Shown here in pieces: positions 1-7,185 of a DNA stretch of 11,324 nucleotides. This DNA comes from an uncultured Ruminococcus sp. (lineage in GTDB: Bacteria; Bacillota; Clostridia; Oscillospirales; Ruminococcaceae): the NCBI GenBank assembly GCA_900554975.1, contig USJI01000009.1, positions 1-11,324 of the forward strand, given 5' to 3'. Every line of letters starts with the position of its first letter. Positions within the stretch are counted from its first letter, which is position 1. Made by a program: the position numbers and the translations under genes. The notes beneath the pieces are model-generated. The model had not been told where the DNA came from and did no database searches. It saw only the letters and a program-made list of their open reading frames with translations.

Positions 1-1
1 C

Positions 2-859
2 ATGAAAACTGATGATATAATAATTGAAACTCCGACAGAAGAACCCACCATAGATGTAGGGTACCCTGACGGACTCGACAGTGCAAAAAAATTTGACAGC
101 ACAATAGCAAGCAAATATGCTGTGCTTATTGACCTTGACAGCAACAGCGTCATCGCACAGCGTGATGCGGATAAAAAAATGTATCCTGCATCAATGACAA
201 AAATCATGACGCTTATCGTGGCTGTTGAAAACATGAAATCGCTTGATGATAAATTTACCATGACATTTGATATTCTGTATCCGCTTGTTGAAGCTGATGC
301 ATCCCGTGCAGGATTTGAAGAAAATGAAACCATAACCATAAAGGATATGCTGTACGGTGCTGTATTGCCTTCGGGAGCCGATGCAACAGTCGGGCTTGCA
401 ACCGCAATAAGCGGCTCTGAGGACAAATTTGTTGACCTTATGAATGAAAAAGCAAAGGAACTCGGACTGCATAACACTCATTTTACCAATACAAGCGGTC
501 TGCACGACGAAAATCATTATAGTACAGCTCTTGACATGGCTGTCATACTCAATTATGCAATACAGAATGATATTTGCCGTGAGGTGCTCTCAACTTATCA
601 GTATACCACTTCAAAAACAAAGGAACACCCGGAGGGCATTCCTTTGGAAAGCACTATGTTCAGCAGAATGTATGGTGACGAGGTAGAAAACGTCACTATA
701 GAAGGAGGAAAAACAGGTTATACTGATGAAGCACAGCACTGCATCGCAACCTTTGCGGTCAAATCCGGTCATGAATATATTGCCGTTGCCGCAAAGGAAG
801 ACGATAAATGGGGTTCAGTTTATGATATTTTCGATATCTACGAAAAATATCTTCCTTAA
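2..859 (+). CDS. D-alanyl-D-alanine carboxypeptidase (peptidase S11, low-molecular-weight PBP), 5' end cut by window
   Basis: Serine DD-carboxypeptidase of the PBP5/DacA type, which removes the terminal D-Ala of peptidoglycan stem peptides outside the membrane and so limits cross-linking. Of the three active-site motifs, SMTK (Ser64, Lys67) and KTG (237-239, in GGKTGYT) are intact. The second, normally SxN, reads S124-G125-A126, followed by the usual D-A. The 285 visible residues begin with a low-complexity acidic Thr/Glu/Pro stretch with no signal peptide or membrane helix. The first ATG is the second base of the window, so the reading frame most likely continues upstream to a signal or anchor. 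The PBP5-type C-terminal domain and amphipathic anchor are absent, because the protein stops soon after the catalytic domain. Its TAA overlaps the stop of the convergent beta-propeller gene, and no terminator follows. The family is clear; the true start and full length are not visible. Confidence 0.9.
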   Translation: MKTDDIIIETPTEEPTIDVGYPDGLDSAKKFDSTIASKYAVLIDLDSNSVIAQRDADKKMYPASMTKIMTLIVAVENMKSLDDKFTMTFDILYPLVEADASRAGFEENETITIKDMLYGAVLPSGADATVGLATAISGSEDKFVDLMNEKAKELGLHNTHFTNTSGLHDENHYSTALDMAVILNYAIQNDICREVLSTYQYTTSKTKEHPEGIPLESTMFSRMYGDEVENVTIEGGKTGYTDEAQHCIATFAVKSGHEYIAVAAKEDDKWGSVYDIFDIYEKYLP

Positions 860-2901
860 TTGAAATTTACTTCCTGTTCTGATGTAAAAGATGCAATATC
901 TGCTGATTTAAACTCTTTGTCTGAAACAGCATAAACGTAATCATCTATTATAACTGCTCTTCTTAATTCCGCTGAAAATGATTTTATCTGTCCCTTTGAA
1001 ACGAACTGACCATTTTCAAATGAATAAAAAGTATAGCTGTATTCTTCATCGCTGCCTTCATTACTGTAATTATATTCCGTCACCGGGAAACCTATGATAT
1101 TCCTTTCGCTGTCTATGAGAAGTGCCTTGCGTTCCCAGCAGGCTTCGGAATAATAGAAACTGTCATCTTTATCAATCATCTCAAATGAAGAAACTGCTTT
1201 CAGATTTTCAGGATCGCTGTTGTCAAACATTGTAAGCTTCAGTCCCTGTTCAGACCCGTTTTCATCTGCACTTATGCCAAATCCAAGCAGCAGTCCGTCA
1301 GACCATTTCTGCATATATGTGCTGTATCCTGTGATTTTGAACTCATCAAGTGCAACAGGATTTTTCGGATCACTCAGATCAAAAGCATAAAGCGGATCGG
1401 TCTGCATATAAGTTACAACATATGCTTTGTCGCCGTTAAAATTCACAGACTTTATAGTTTCACCGTTTCCGAAATCGCTTACAGATCCTACAACATTCAT
1501 GTCCATATCCATAACATAAATATAATTTTTTATATTTGACTGCTGATATTCTGTTATATCATACTCAGCATCACCCATAACAACATATTTTTCATGTGTT
1601 GCGGCAATTCTGAAAAATCCGTTATATTCGCTCATTGAGAACTGATCATTTACATAACCCTCAATTTTACCCTCTGCCATCGGTGAAACTGTTCCATTGT
1701 CTATTGCAAATCTGGTTATTTTTGTGCTTTGATTGTAATTTTCATCATAAGAATTTTCTGTAATATAAATATTATCTGATGAACAGTATACATACGATGC
1801 ACTTCCTGCAACTGACTTTACATCAACAGGCGAATATGGTGTCTGGCTGTTAAGGTCAAATCCGGCGGTATTTGTGTACGATACATAATCGGCACATTCA
1901 TCAACAGGCTGTTCCGGAACGACTATACACTCCGCACTGACATAAGTTTCTTTATCATTAACGCTGTATTTAGGAACGTAAAGGTCAATATCATCTTCGG
2001 AAACGGTTCTGTCTGAAAGATATTTTTCATCGTCTGAAATCAGATAAAGATAACCGTCACTCGTAAGGCGGACATCATTATAAGTACCTTCCTGAATGTA
2101 ATTCCCGATAAGGTTCATATTGTTCTGCGGATCATAAATGGAAATTTTTGTGTCACTTCCGTAAATTCTGAAGCAATCAATCTGTGCATCCTGTGTATCA
2201 TTATCCTCTGTCTGAGAACTGTATGCAGATATAACAACAAGGCGGCCATTATACAAATATATATCTTCAATATAATCGGAATCGCTTAACACTATCTGTG
2301 AGTTACTCAGAAACTGACCATTGTCAACACTTGCATAGTTTATTTTATTATCAGCTGCATAATAAATCATCTTACCGTCTGTTTTAACAATATCAGCCTC
2401 AAGAACACCGTCCTCCTGATTGAAGGTATCTGAATAATGGTCAGCTCCGACTGCATCTGAAACATCTGCTAAACTATCTATTTCCTCTGTCATAATCAGA
2501 CCTTTATCAGTTTCACCATACGTAGATATGCCATTATTCTTGGGAGTTTCTCCGCCAAATATCATATCTTTGAAACTCTTACCGGATTTGAGTTCCGATA
2601 ACTTAAAATAATTATACACTTCGCCGTATCCTGTGGCGTAAAGTTCCAGCTGACTTTCATTCTTGCAGTCATGGAATGTATGGGTATCCATATAAAGTTT
2701 TGAACCGATTCCTGTAATAAGTGCCAGTGCCGCCGCAATAGGAATTATTTTTGTAACCTTTCTTTTTATTGCAGTTCTGCGTTGCTTCTGAACCGCAAAC
2801 TTATCGAGCATTGTCTTTATATTTTCAGGCTCAAGTTCGCTTGGTATTTCCGCTGACTGCATTATATCTTTAATTTTGTCATCATTATATTTATCGCTCA
2901 T
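856..2901 (-). CDS. Membrane-anchored beta-propeller protein (Beta_propel family, COG4880-like), probable anti-sigma factor/sensor
   Basis: 681 residues in three parts. A charged N-terminus of about 50 residues carries an IPSELEPENIKTML stretch of the kind seen at the cytoplasmic end of clostridial proteins encoded next to sigma factors. One hydrophobic helix follows (about 51-69), after a K/R-rich positive-inside stretch. The rest is a large extracytoplasmic region. Family signatures are a Tyr-Ser-x-Thr/Gln/Gly-Val/Glu-Ala-Asp block ending in DIVKTDGKMIYY (about 156-181), and a TDPLYAFDLSDP block followed by ITGYSTYMQKW (about 499-532), both typical of PF09826 secreted beta-propellers. No zinc anti-sigma motif (HxxxCxxC) is present. 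The start is well placed: AAGGAG follows the sigma factor's TGA directly and lies 7 bases before the ATG, so the two genes are probably translationally coupled. Family membership is visible in the sequence; the anti-sigma role is inferred from topology and pairing. A surface propeller with unrelated function remains possible. Confidence 0.85.
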   Translation of the reverse strand: MSDKYNDDKIKDIMQSAEIPSELEPENIKTMLDKFAVQKQRRTAIKRKVTKIIPIAAALALITGIGSKLYMDTHTFHDCKNESQLELYATGYGEVYNYFKLSELKSGKSFKDMIFGGETPKNNGISTYGETDKGLIMTEEIDSLADVSDAVGADHYSDTFNQEDGVLEADIVKTDGKMIYYAADNKINYASVDNGQFLSNSQIVLSDSDYIEDIYLYNGRLVVISAYSSQTEDNDTQDAQIDCFRIYGSDTKISIYDPQNNMNLIGNYIQEGTYNDVRLTSDGYLYLISDDEKYLSDRTVSEDDIDLYVPKYSVNDKETYVSAECIVVPEQPVDECADYVSYTNTAGFDLNSQTPYSPVDVKSVAGSASYVYCSSDNIYITENSYDENYNQSTKITRFAIDNGTVSPMAEGKIEGYVNDQFSMSEYNGFFRIAATHEKYVVMGDAEYDITEYQQSNIKNYIYVMDMDMNVVGSVSDFGNGETIKSVNFNGDKAYVVTYMQTDPLYAFDLSDPKNPVALDEFKITGYSTYMQKWSDGLLLGFGISADENGSEQGLKLTMFDNSDPENLKAVSSFEMIDKDDSFYYSEACWERKALLIDSERNIIGFPVTEYNYSNEGSDEEYSYTFYSFENGQFVSKGQIKSFSAELRRAVIIDDYVYAVSDKEFKSADIASFTSEQEVNFN

Positions 2902-2917
2902 TTTGCTGCTCCTTTCA
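2902..2917 (-). promoter_or_regulatory. Stop codon fused to ribosome binding site (translational coupling, sigma to beta-propeller gene)
   Basis: On the minus strand the sigma gene's TGA is followed directly by AAGGAG and then, after seven bases, by the ATG of the beta-propeller gene. A ribosome terminating on the sigma cistron covers the next start region, a usual arrangement for keeping partner proteins in fixed ratio. Confidence 0.75.
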
Positions 2918-3430
2918 CAGAGTAAGGCTGAGTCTCAGCTCATTTTTTATTCTTGAAAGCTTCGATCTTATTGTTGATGCCTTTATCCCATATATTTTCG
3001 CAATTTCCTCGCTCGTGTATCCTCCCAGAACGGACAGCGAAAGAATTCCCCTTGATTCATCATCAAGATTATCAAGCGCCTCTTTAAGCTCACTGGATTC
3101 AAAATCAAATTCGGAAAATGTAATCTTATCAATTGCTTCTTCATCATCGTCTGACAGATTTTTGTTATAGTATTCTTTCTGTTTCTTCCTGATTTTTGCA
3201 AAAAGTATTTTCATAATCCAGCTTTTGAACGCTTCTTCATTTTTCAGTTTTCCGATTGTGGAAAATGCGTCTATAACTGCTTCACTTACAATGTCATAAG
3301 CGTCATGCTGATTTCTGAGATTATACAAAGCCGCATGATACATATCCTTATATACTATGGAATAAAGTCTTGAGAACGCCTCAGTATCCCCTTTTCTTGC
3401 AAGTCTTACATCGTTTTGAAAATCCTTCAT
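2915..3430 (-). CDS. ECF-like sigma-70 family RNA polymerase sigma factor
   Basis: 171 residues, the usual length of a two-domain ECF sigma factor. Region 2 spans about residues 8-88: an LARKGDTEAFSRLY opening, then DAYDIVSEAVIDAF and the basic core- and -10-contacting stretch FKSWIMKILFAKIRKKQKE. An acidic linker (about 92-112) leads to region 4 (about 115-168) with the helix-turn-helix GGYTSEEIAKIYGIKASTIRSKLSRI, shown here only as the span near 136-161, which reads the -35 element. There is no region 1.1 or 3, so it is not a housekeeping sigma. The start is supported by AAGGAGGG five bases upstream. It is the first gene of an operon with the beta-propeller membrane protein 13 bases downstream, the usual sigma/anti-sigma order. 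A candidate promoter unlike sigma-A lies upstream, suggesting autoregulation. Its regulon cannot be read from this window. Confidence 0.92.
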   Translation of the reverse strand: MKDFQNDVRLARKGDTEAFSRLYSIVYKDMYHAALYNLRNQHDAYDIVSEAVIDAFSTIGKLKNEEAFKSWIMKILFAKIRKKQKEYYNKNLSDDDEEAIDKITFSEFDFESSELKEALDNLDDESRGILSLSVLGGYTSEEIAKIYGIKASTIRSKLSRIKNELRLSLTL

Positions 3431-3442
3431 AATTCCCTCCTT

Positions 3443-3454
3443 TGAATCGATTCA
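3443..3454. repeat. Perfect 12-bp palindrome in the sigma operon leader
   Basis: TGAATCGATTCA reads the same on both strands. It lies between the putative -10 region and the Shine-Dalgarno of the sigma gene. It could be an operator half-site pair or chance; nothing in the window repeats it. Confidence 0.4.
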
Positions 3455-3455
3455 T

Positions 3456-3489
3456 AATATAGGTGTCAGATTTCCGGCAAATTGTTGCA
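3456..3489 (-). promoter_or_regulatory. Candidate ECF-type promoter of the sigma/beta-propeller operon
   Basis: On the minus strand TGCAAC (3489-3484) is followed, 16 bases later, by GACACCTATATT (3467-3456). An AAC-containing -35 with a C-rich element just before the start point is typical of promoters read by ECF sigma factors, which often drive their own operon. A sigma-A reading is weaker: TATATT could be a -10, but the hexamer 17 bases upstream is CAATTT. The leader to the ATG is about 20-25 bases. The assignment rests on motif shape only. Confidence 0.4.
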
Positions 3490-3534
3490 TAAGATTTTTA
3501 TTTTTGTCAATTTCTACAATTACAGAGCCTTTTA

Positions 3535-3551
3535 TTGTTAAGTTTTAACAA
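3535..3551. repeat. Inverted repeat in the divergent sigma/DUF1015 intergenic region (possible operator)
   Basis: TTGTTAA-gtt-TTAACAA is a perfect 7-bp inverted repeat with a 3-base spacer. It ends 25 bases before the -35 of the DUF1015 gene and lies upstream of the candidate sigma operon promoter. Both size and place fit a dimeric repressor or activator site, but AT-rich palindromes also arise by chance. Confidence 0.35.
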
Positions 3552-3576
3552 ATAATTTACGGTATTTTATTATCAG

Positions 3577-3604
3577 TTGAAAAATCCCCAAAAAAGTGTA
3601 TAAT
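3577..3604 (+). promoter_or_regulatory. Sigma-A type promoter of the DUF1015 gene
   Basis: TTGAAA (3577-3582), a 16-base spacer, then a perfect TATAAT (3599-3604). Transcription would start near 3611, giving a leader of about 26 bases to the ATG at 3637. Confidence 0.75.
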
Positions 3605-3636
3605 ATATTTATAGCTTAAAATTTATGGAGGTATTT

Positions 3637-4893
3637 ATGAACAACGCTTTAAAACCTGCTGATATACTTGTTCCAAAGGAATCTGTCGATATGGAAAAAT
3701 GGGCTGTTATTGCCTGTGACCAGTATACCAGTGAACCTGAATACTGGAACAAGACTGCTGAAATCGTGGGTAATGATTACTCACCTCTCAACATGATTCT
3801 TCCTGAAATATATCTGGAGGATTCTGACGTTTCGGACAGGATCAGCAATATACATAACACAATGGAAAAATATCTTTCAGAAAATATCTTTGATGAATAC
3901 AAGGATTCCATGATATATGTTGAAAGAATTCAGAGCAATGGCATTTTAAGAGCAGGTATTATTGGAAAAATTGACCTTGAGGAATATGACTTCAATAAGG
4001 GCAGCACTTCACAGGTTCGTGCAACAGAAGCAACTGTTATTGAGAGAATTCCACCAAGAATCAAGGTAAGAGACGGTGCTCCGCTTGAATTGCCACACAT
4101 TATGATTCTTATAGATGATGATAAAAAGACAGTTATCGAACCGCTTGAATCCCAGAAAAAAGATATGAAAAAATTATATGATTTCAATCTTATGCAGGGC
4201 GGCGGAAAGATAAGCGGATATCTCATTGACAATAAAAAATGTGCTAATATTATCAGCTCACTTAATAAGCTCGGCAATGCTGAAAGTTTCAAGGAAAAAT
4301 ATGGCAGTGACAACGTTCTCCTTTATGCAATGGGTGACGGAAATCATTCTCTTGCAACTGCAAAGGAATTTTACGAGCAGCTGAAAAGAAACAATCCTGA
4401 CAAGGATTTTTCAAATCACCCTGCAAGATACGCTCTGGCTGAAATTGTTAATCTTCATAGTCCTGCACTGGATTTTGAAGCAATTCACAGAATCGTTACA
4501 GGAACAGACGTTGCAAAACTTACAGACGCTCTTTACAGCGAATTGAAGCTTTCTGATGAACCGTCTGAGCAGTCATTCAGAATTGTTTTAAACGGCAAGG
4601 AAAAGAATGTGTTTATTCACAATCAGACATCTAACCTTACTGTCGGAAGCCTTCAGAATTTCATTGACAAATACCTTTCAGAAAACAAGGGTAAAGTTGA
4701 TTATATTCATGGAACTGACGTTGTTACAAAGCTTTCTGAAAATGAAAACTCAATTGGATTTATTCTTCCGGATATGGGCAAGGAACAGCTTTTCCCGACT
4801 GTCATCAAAGATGGTGCACTTCCAAGAAAAACGTTCTCTATGGGTCATGCAGAAGACAAACGCTACTATATTGAATGCAGAAAAATCAAATAA
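3637..4893 (+). CDS. DUF1015 domain-containing protein
   Basis: 418-residue soluble protein matching the DUF1015 family (PF06245) over its full length. Recognisable blocks are an N-terminal KPADILVPKE, the WAVIACDQYTSE segment (22-33), RATEATVIERIPPR (128-141) and the Gly/Asp/His-rich GDGNHSLATAK (233-243), which occupies the place of the family's DGHHR-like motif and is a candidate active or nucleotide-binding site. Family members in clostridia are often encoded next to serine biosynthesis genes; from memory, and without a firm assay for this branch, a link to serine metabolism has been suggested. Here it stands alone with its own promoter and terminator, so context adds nothing. An in-frame ATG at 3625 is rejected as the start: its G is the first base of the GGAGG (3627-3631) that lies five bases before the ATG at 3637. 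The biochemical role is unknown. Confidence 0.9.
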   Translation: MNNALKPADILVPKESVDMEKWAVIACDQYTSEPEYWNKTAEIVGNDYSPLNMILPEIYLEDSDVSDRISNIHNTMEKYLSENIFDEYKDSMIYVERIQSNGILRAGIIGKIDLEEYDFNKGSTSQVRATEATVIERIPPRIKVRDGAPLELPHIMILIDDDKKTVIEPLESQKKDMKKLYDFNLMQGGGKISGYLIDNKKCANIISSLNKLGNAESFKEKYGSDNVLLYAMGDGNHSLATAKEFYEQLKRNNPDKDFSNHPARYALAEIVNLHSPALDFEAIHRIVTGTDVAKLTDALYSELKLSDEPSEQSFRIVLNGKEKNVFIHNQTSNLTVGSLQNFIDKYLSENKGKVDYIHGTDVVTKLSENENSIGFILPDMGKEQLFPTVIKDGALPRKTFSMGHAEDKRYYIECRKIK

Positions 4894-4900
4894 AAAATTT

Positions 4901-4935
4901 GTCCGCCTTTTTATCAGGCGGACTTTTTGTTTTTA
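4901..4935 (+). terminator. Rho-independent terminator after the DUF1015 gene
   Basis: An 8-bp stem GTCCGCCT (4901-4908) pairs perfectly with AGGCGGAC (4916-4923) around a 7-base loop, and is followed by TTTTTGTTTTT. It fills the 39-base gap between two convergent genes. On the minus strand it is preceded by A-rich sequence and followed by AAATTTTTT, so it may also stop the EAL gene's transcript, less efficiently. Confidence 0.92.
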
Positions 4936-7023
4936 GTTTTTATGGAACATTTCATCAAACACATTCAGTTCTACCGGTTTTGAATAATAATATCCCTGTG
5001 CGACATTACATCCGCATTCAAGAAGATATTCAGCCTGTTCTTTGGTTTCAACACCCTCGGCAACAGTATTTATTCCGATATCGTTTGAAAGGCTGATAGT
5101 ATGCAGAATTATTTTTTTGCCCTTATCTGTAATCATAGTTTCATTAAGAAAATTTCTGTCAATTTTCAGTATATCAAACGGAGTGTTTTTCAGCATATTC
5201 AGTGACGAAAATCCCGAGCCAAAATCGTCCATAAGTAACGTATAATCAGCTTTCTTCAGCTGATTCAGCGTTTCAATCAGATGGTTCTGATCATCATAAT
5301 AAACAGTTTCTGTTATTTCAAGTTCCAGATATTTTTTGTCAATCTTATATTTTTCTACCAGAGAATCCAGAATCTCTATCAGTTTAGGATTTCCGACATT
5401 TACCCTTGAAACATTCACCGAAATCGGAACCGGAGTCTGTCCGCTGTCTATCCATTTGCGGATTTCTATGCACGCCTGTTCCCAGATATACTTATCAAGA
5501 TTCACAATAAAACCATTTTTTTCAAAAAGCGGTATAAATTTATCAGGCATTATCAGCCCTTTTTTCGGGTGAACCCACCTGACAAGAGCCTCTGCACCAA
5601 TTATTTCAGATGTGGATATATTATATTTCGGCTGAAGGTACATTGAAAACTGTCCGTTTTTCAATGCATAGCCCATTTCATTTTCTATATATTTATCTTC
5701 CAGTATGCGGTTTTTGATTTTTTCAGTATAAAAAGCATAATCTACAATGCGGTTGCCTTTTACAGTCTTTTTTGCCATGTTTGCATAATCGCATATAAGT
5801 CTTGGCGGAAGGCTTCTGTCTCTGATTTTATGTATTCCAAAGGACAGCGAAACAGGAACATTTTTATAAAGTGAGGTTTTACTGCTTATCTGTTTTACCA
5901 TTTCAATCAGCTCTTCTTCTGAATCATATTCGGTAAATATTCCGAAAAAATCGCTCATAAAACGACAGATAACAGCACCGGTTTCCTTAAAAATATTCCG
6001 CATATTAAATGCAATAAATTCCAGAACTTCATCTGCAAAATCAAAACCATAAAGTTCATTTACTATTTTAAATTTTTCGATATCAAATAAAATCAGTGCA
6101 TACTTTTTTTCATTATCCTCTGCAACAGCATTTTTTACCATACGGCAGAATGTCACACCGTCATACAGTCCGGTAAGCTTATCATACTGCTCATTCAGTT
6201 CGCCGTCGGATGCACTGCCGCCGGATATTTCATCAAAAGGCTTTGCAGTTGCAATAACGCAGCACACGCTTCCTCCTGCATCATAAACTGCGGAAAAATG
6301 CACGTCACACCAGAAATAACGGTCATTATTACTTTTAAAACGAACCTTTGCATAGCTTGTTCCGTTTTCAATAGTACGTCCCACAGCAGAGCCGAAAATA
6401 TCCTTATCCTCTTCAAAAATCAAATCAGATTCTATATAATCTTCATAAGATAAATTATTATTCTGCTCAGAAAGAAAATTATTTTGAAGATTTGAAAATA
6501 TCTTTACGCCATTGTCATTTATATTCATCTCAATAATCATGACATCAGCATATGACGTAACCGATTTATATTTTTGCTCTATAAGCCCGTATTTAAAATC
6601 TATCTTTTCCTTTTTGTCAAAATAGTCAGTTTTCATGGAAATTGCTTCATTGCGGCTTGAAGTCAGATCAAGAAGCATAACCATAAATGAATAGTCATTT
6701 ATAGCAACCATTTCAAGGTAACACCATCTGTATTTTCCATACAAATCCCTTACCCTTATCTCTACCTTATACTTTTTGTTTTTGAATAGATTTATATTTT
6801 CAATACATGATATATCATCAGGATAAAGAATTTTCTGAAATTTTTCCGAAATACTGGTAAATTCTTCACTTTCGTTTATATTAAAAAAAGAATCTGATTT
6901 CTTAATAACCTTCAATGAATTAGTTTTATGGTTGACATACAAGACCTCATCAAAGGAATCGAGCATCTGTCCAAGGACATACCCGCTGTCAATACCAAAA
7001 TCCGTAAAATTTAAAGATCCCAT
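4933..7023 (-). CDS. PAS-PAS-GGDEF(degenerate)-EAL protein, probable c-di-GMP phosphodiesterase
   Basis: 696 residues, no membrane helix, so cytoplasmic. Two PAS-like sensor segments (about 17-120 and 150-262) precede a GGDEF domain (about 275-430) and an EAL domain (about 445-690). The GGDEF signature is replaced by MSDFF (356-360) and no RxxD inhibitory site is seen, so cyclase activity is unlikely; such domains often bind GTP and regulate the EAL. The EAL half carries the full set of metal and catalytic residues: EAL at 478-480, Asn537, Glu569 (LEITE), Asp599-Asp600 in DDFGSGFSSL, Lys620, Glu656 (AEGVET) and Gln676. It should hydrolyse c-di-GMP to pGpG. It has a strong promoter of its own. 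The start at 7023 follows a modest GGGGTGA site. The ligands of the PAS segments are unknown, and the PAS calls are the weakest part. Confidence 0.9.
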   Translation of the reverse strand: MGSLNFTDFGIDSGYVLGQMLDSFDEVLYVNHKTNSLKVIKKSDSFFNINESEEFTSISEKFQKILYPDDISCIENINLFKNKKYKVEIRVRDLYGKYRWCYLEMVAINDYSFMVMLLDLTSSRNEAISMKTDYFDKKEKIDFKYGLIEQKYKSVTSYADVMIIEMNINDNGVKIFSNLQNNFLSEQNNNLSYEDYIESDLIFEEDKDIFGSAVGRTIENGTSYAKVRFKSNNDRYFWCDVHFSAVYDAGGSVCCVIATAKPFDEISGGSASDGELNEQYDKLTGLYDGVTFCRMVKNAVAEDNEKKYALILFDIEKFKIVNELYGFDFADEVLEFIAFNMRNIFKETGAVICRFMSDFFGIFTEYDSEEELIEMVKQISSKTSLYKNVPVSLSFGIHKIRDRSLPPRLICDYANMAKKTVKGNRIVDYAFYTEKIKNRILEDKYIENEMGYALKNGQFSMYLQPKYNISTSEIIGAEALVRWVHPKKGLIMPDKFIPLFEKNGFIVNLDKYIWEQACIEIRKWIDSGQTPVPISVNVSRVNVGNPKLIEILDSLVEKYKIDKKYLELEITETVYYDDQNHLIETLNQLKKADYTLLMDDFGSGFSSLNMLKNTPFDILKIDRNFLNETMITDKGKKIILHTISLSNDIGINTVAEGVETKEQAEYLLECGCNVAQGYYYSKPVELNVFDEMFHKN

Positions 7024-7054
7024 TTATGTCACCCCACTTGTACTATATATAAAT

Positions 7055-7083
7055 ATAATACATTATTTGGGGATAAAAGTCAA
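7055..7083 (-). promoter_or_regulatory. Sigma-A type promoter of the EAL gene
   Basis: On the minus strand TTGACT (7083-7078), a 17-base spacer, then TATTAT (7060-7055). Transcription would begin near 7048, giving a leader of about 25 bases. Spacing is ideal and each hexamer has one mismatch to consensus. Confidence 0.75.
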
Positions 7084-7125
7084 TATTTTGCTTATATTTT
7101 AAGTGCTTATCTTCATATTTTTGTG

Positions 7126-7161
7126 CATAATCAATAATAAAATTGTACTTTTTTGATTATG
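7126..7161. repeat. AT-rich inverted repeat downstream of the 246-residue protein gene
   Basis: CATAATCAA (7126-7134) and TTGATTATG (7153-7161) form a perfect 9-bp inverted repeat around an 18-base centre. It lies in the gap between the 7186-7926 gene and the EAL promoter. There is no T-tract after it on either strand and the stem is AT-rich, so it is not a convincing terminator. It could be a protein binding site or chance. Confidence 0.3.
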
Positions 7162-7185
7162 AATTACATATACTTTTGGATACTG

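Noticed and set aside
2..4. ATG at the second base as the true start of the carboxypeptidase
   Set aside because: The secreted S11 family needs a signal peptide or anchor, and none is visible. The frame is open to the window edge, so the start is probably upstream.
191..517. Open frames antisense to, or in other frames of, the main genes (for example 191-517, 3930-4313, 9734-9964, 10210-10512)
   Set aside because: They lie wholly inside well-supported genes, have no family signature and no convincing ribosome binding site.
856..3430. Classing the sigma/membrane pair as a SigI/RsgI cellulosome regulation system
   Set aside because: The sigma has a standard ECF-like two-domain form, and the partner has a beta-propeller outside with neither an RsgI N-terminal domain nor a CBM or glycosidase domain. 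Only the general logic is similar.
3625..3636. In-frame upstream ATG at 3625 giving a DUF1015 protein four residues longer
   Set aside because: Its last base is part of the GGAGG that is spaced correctly for the ATG at 3637, and it has no ribosome binding site of its own.
7126..7161. Inverted repeat as terminator of the 246-residue protein gene
   Set aside because: The stem is AT-only apart from a few pairs, the loop is long and no T-tract follows on the minus strand.
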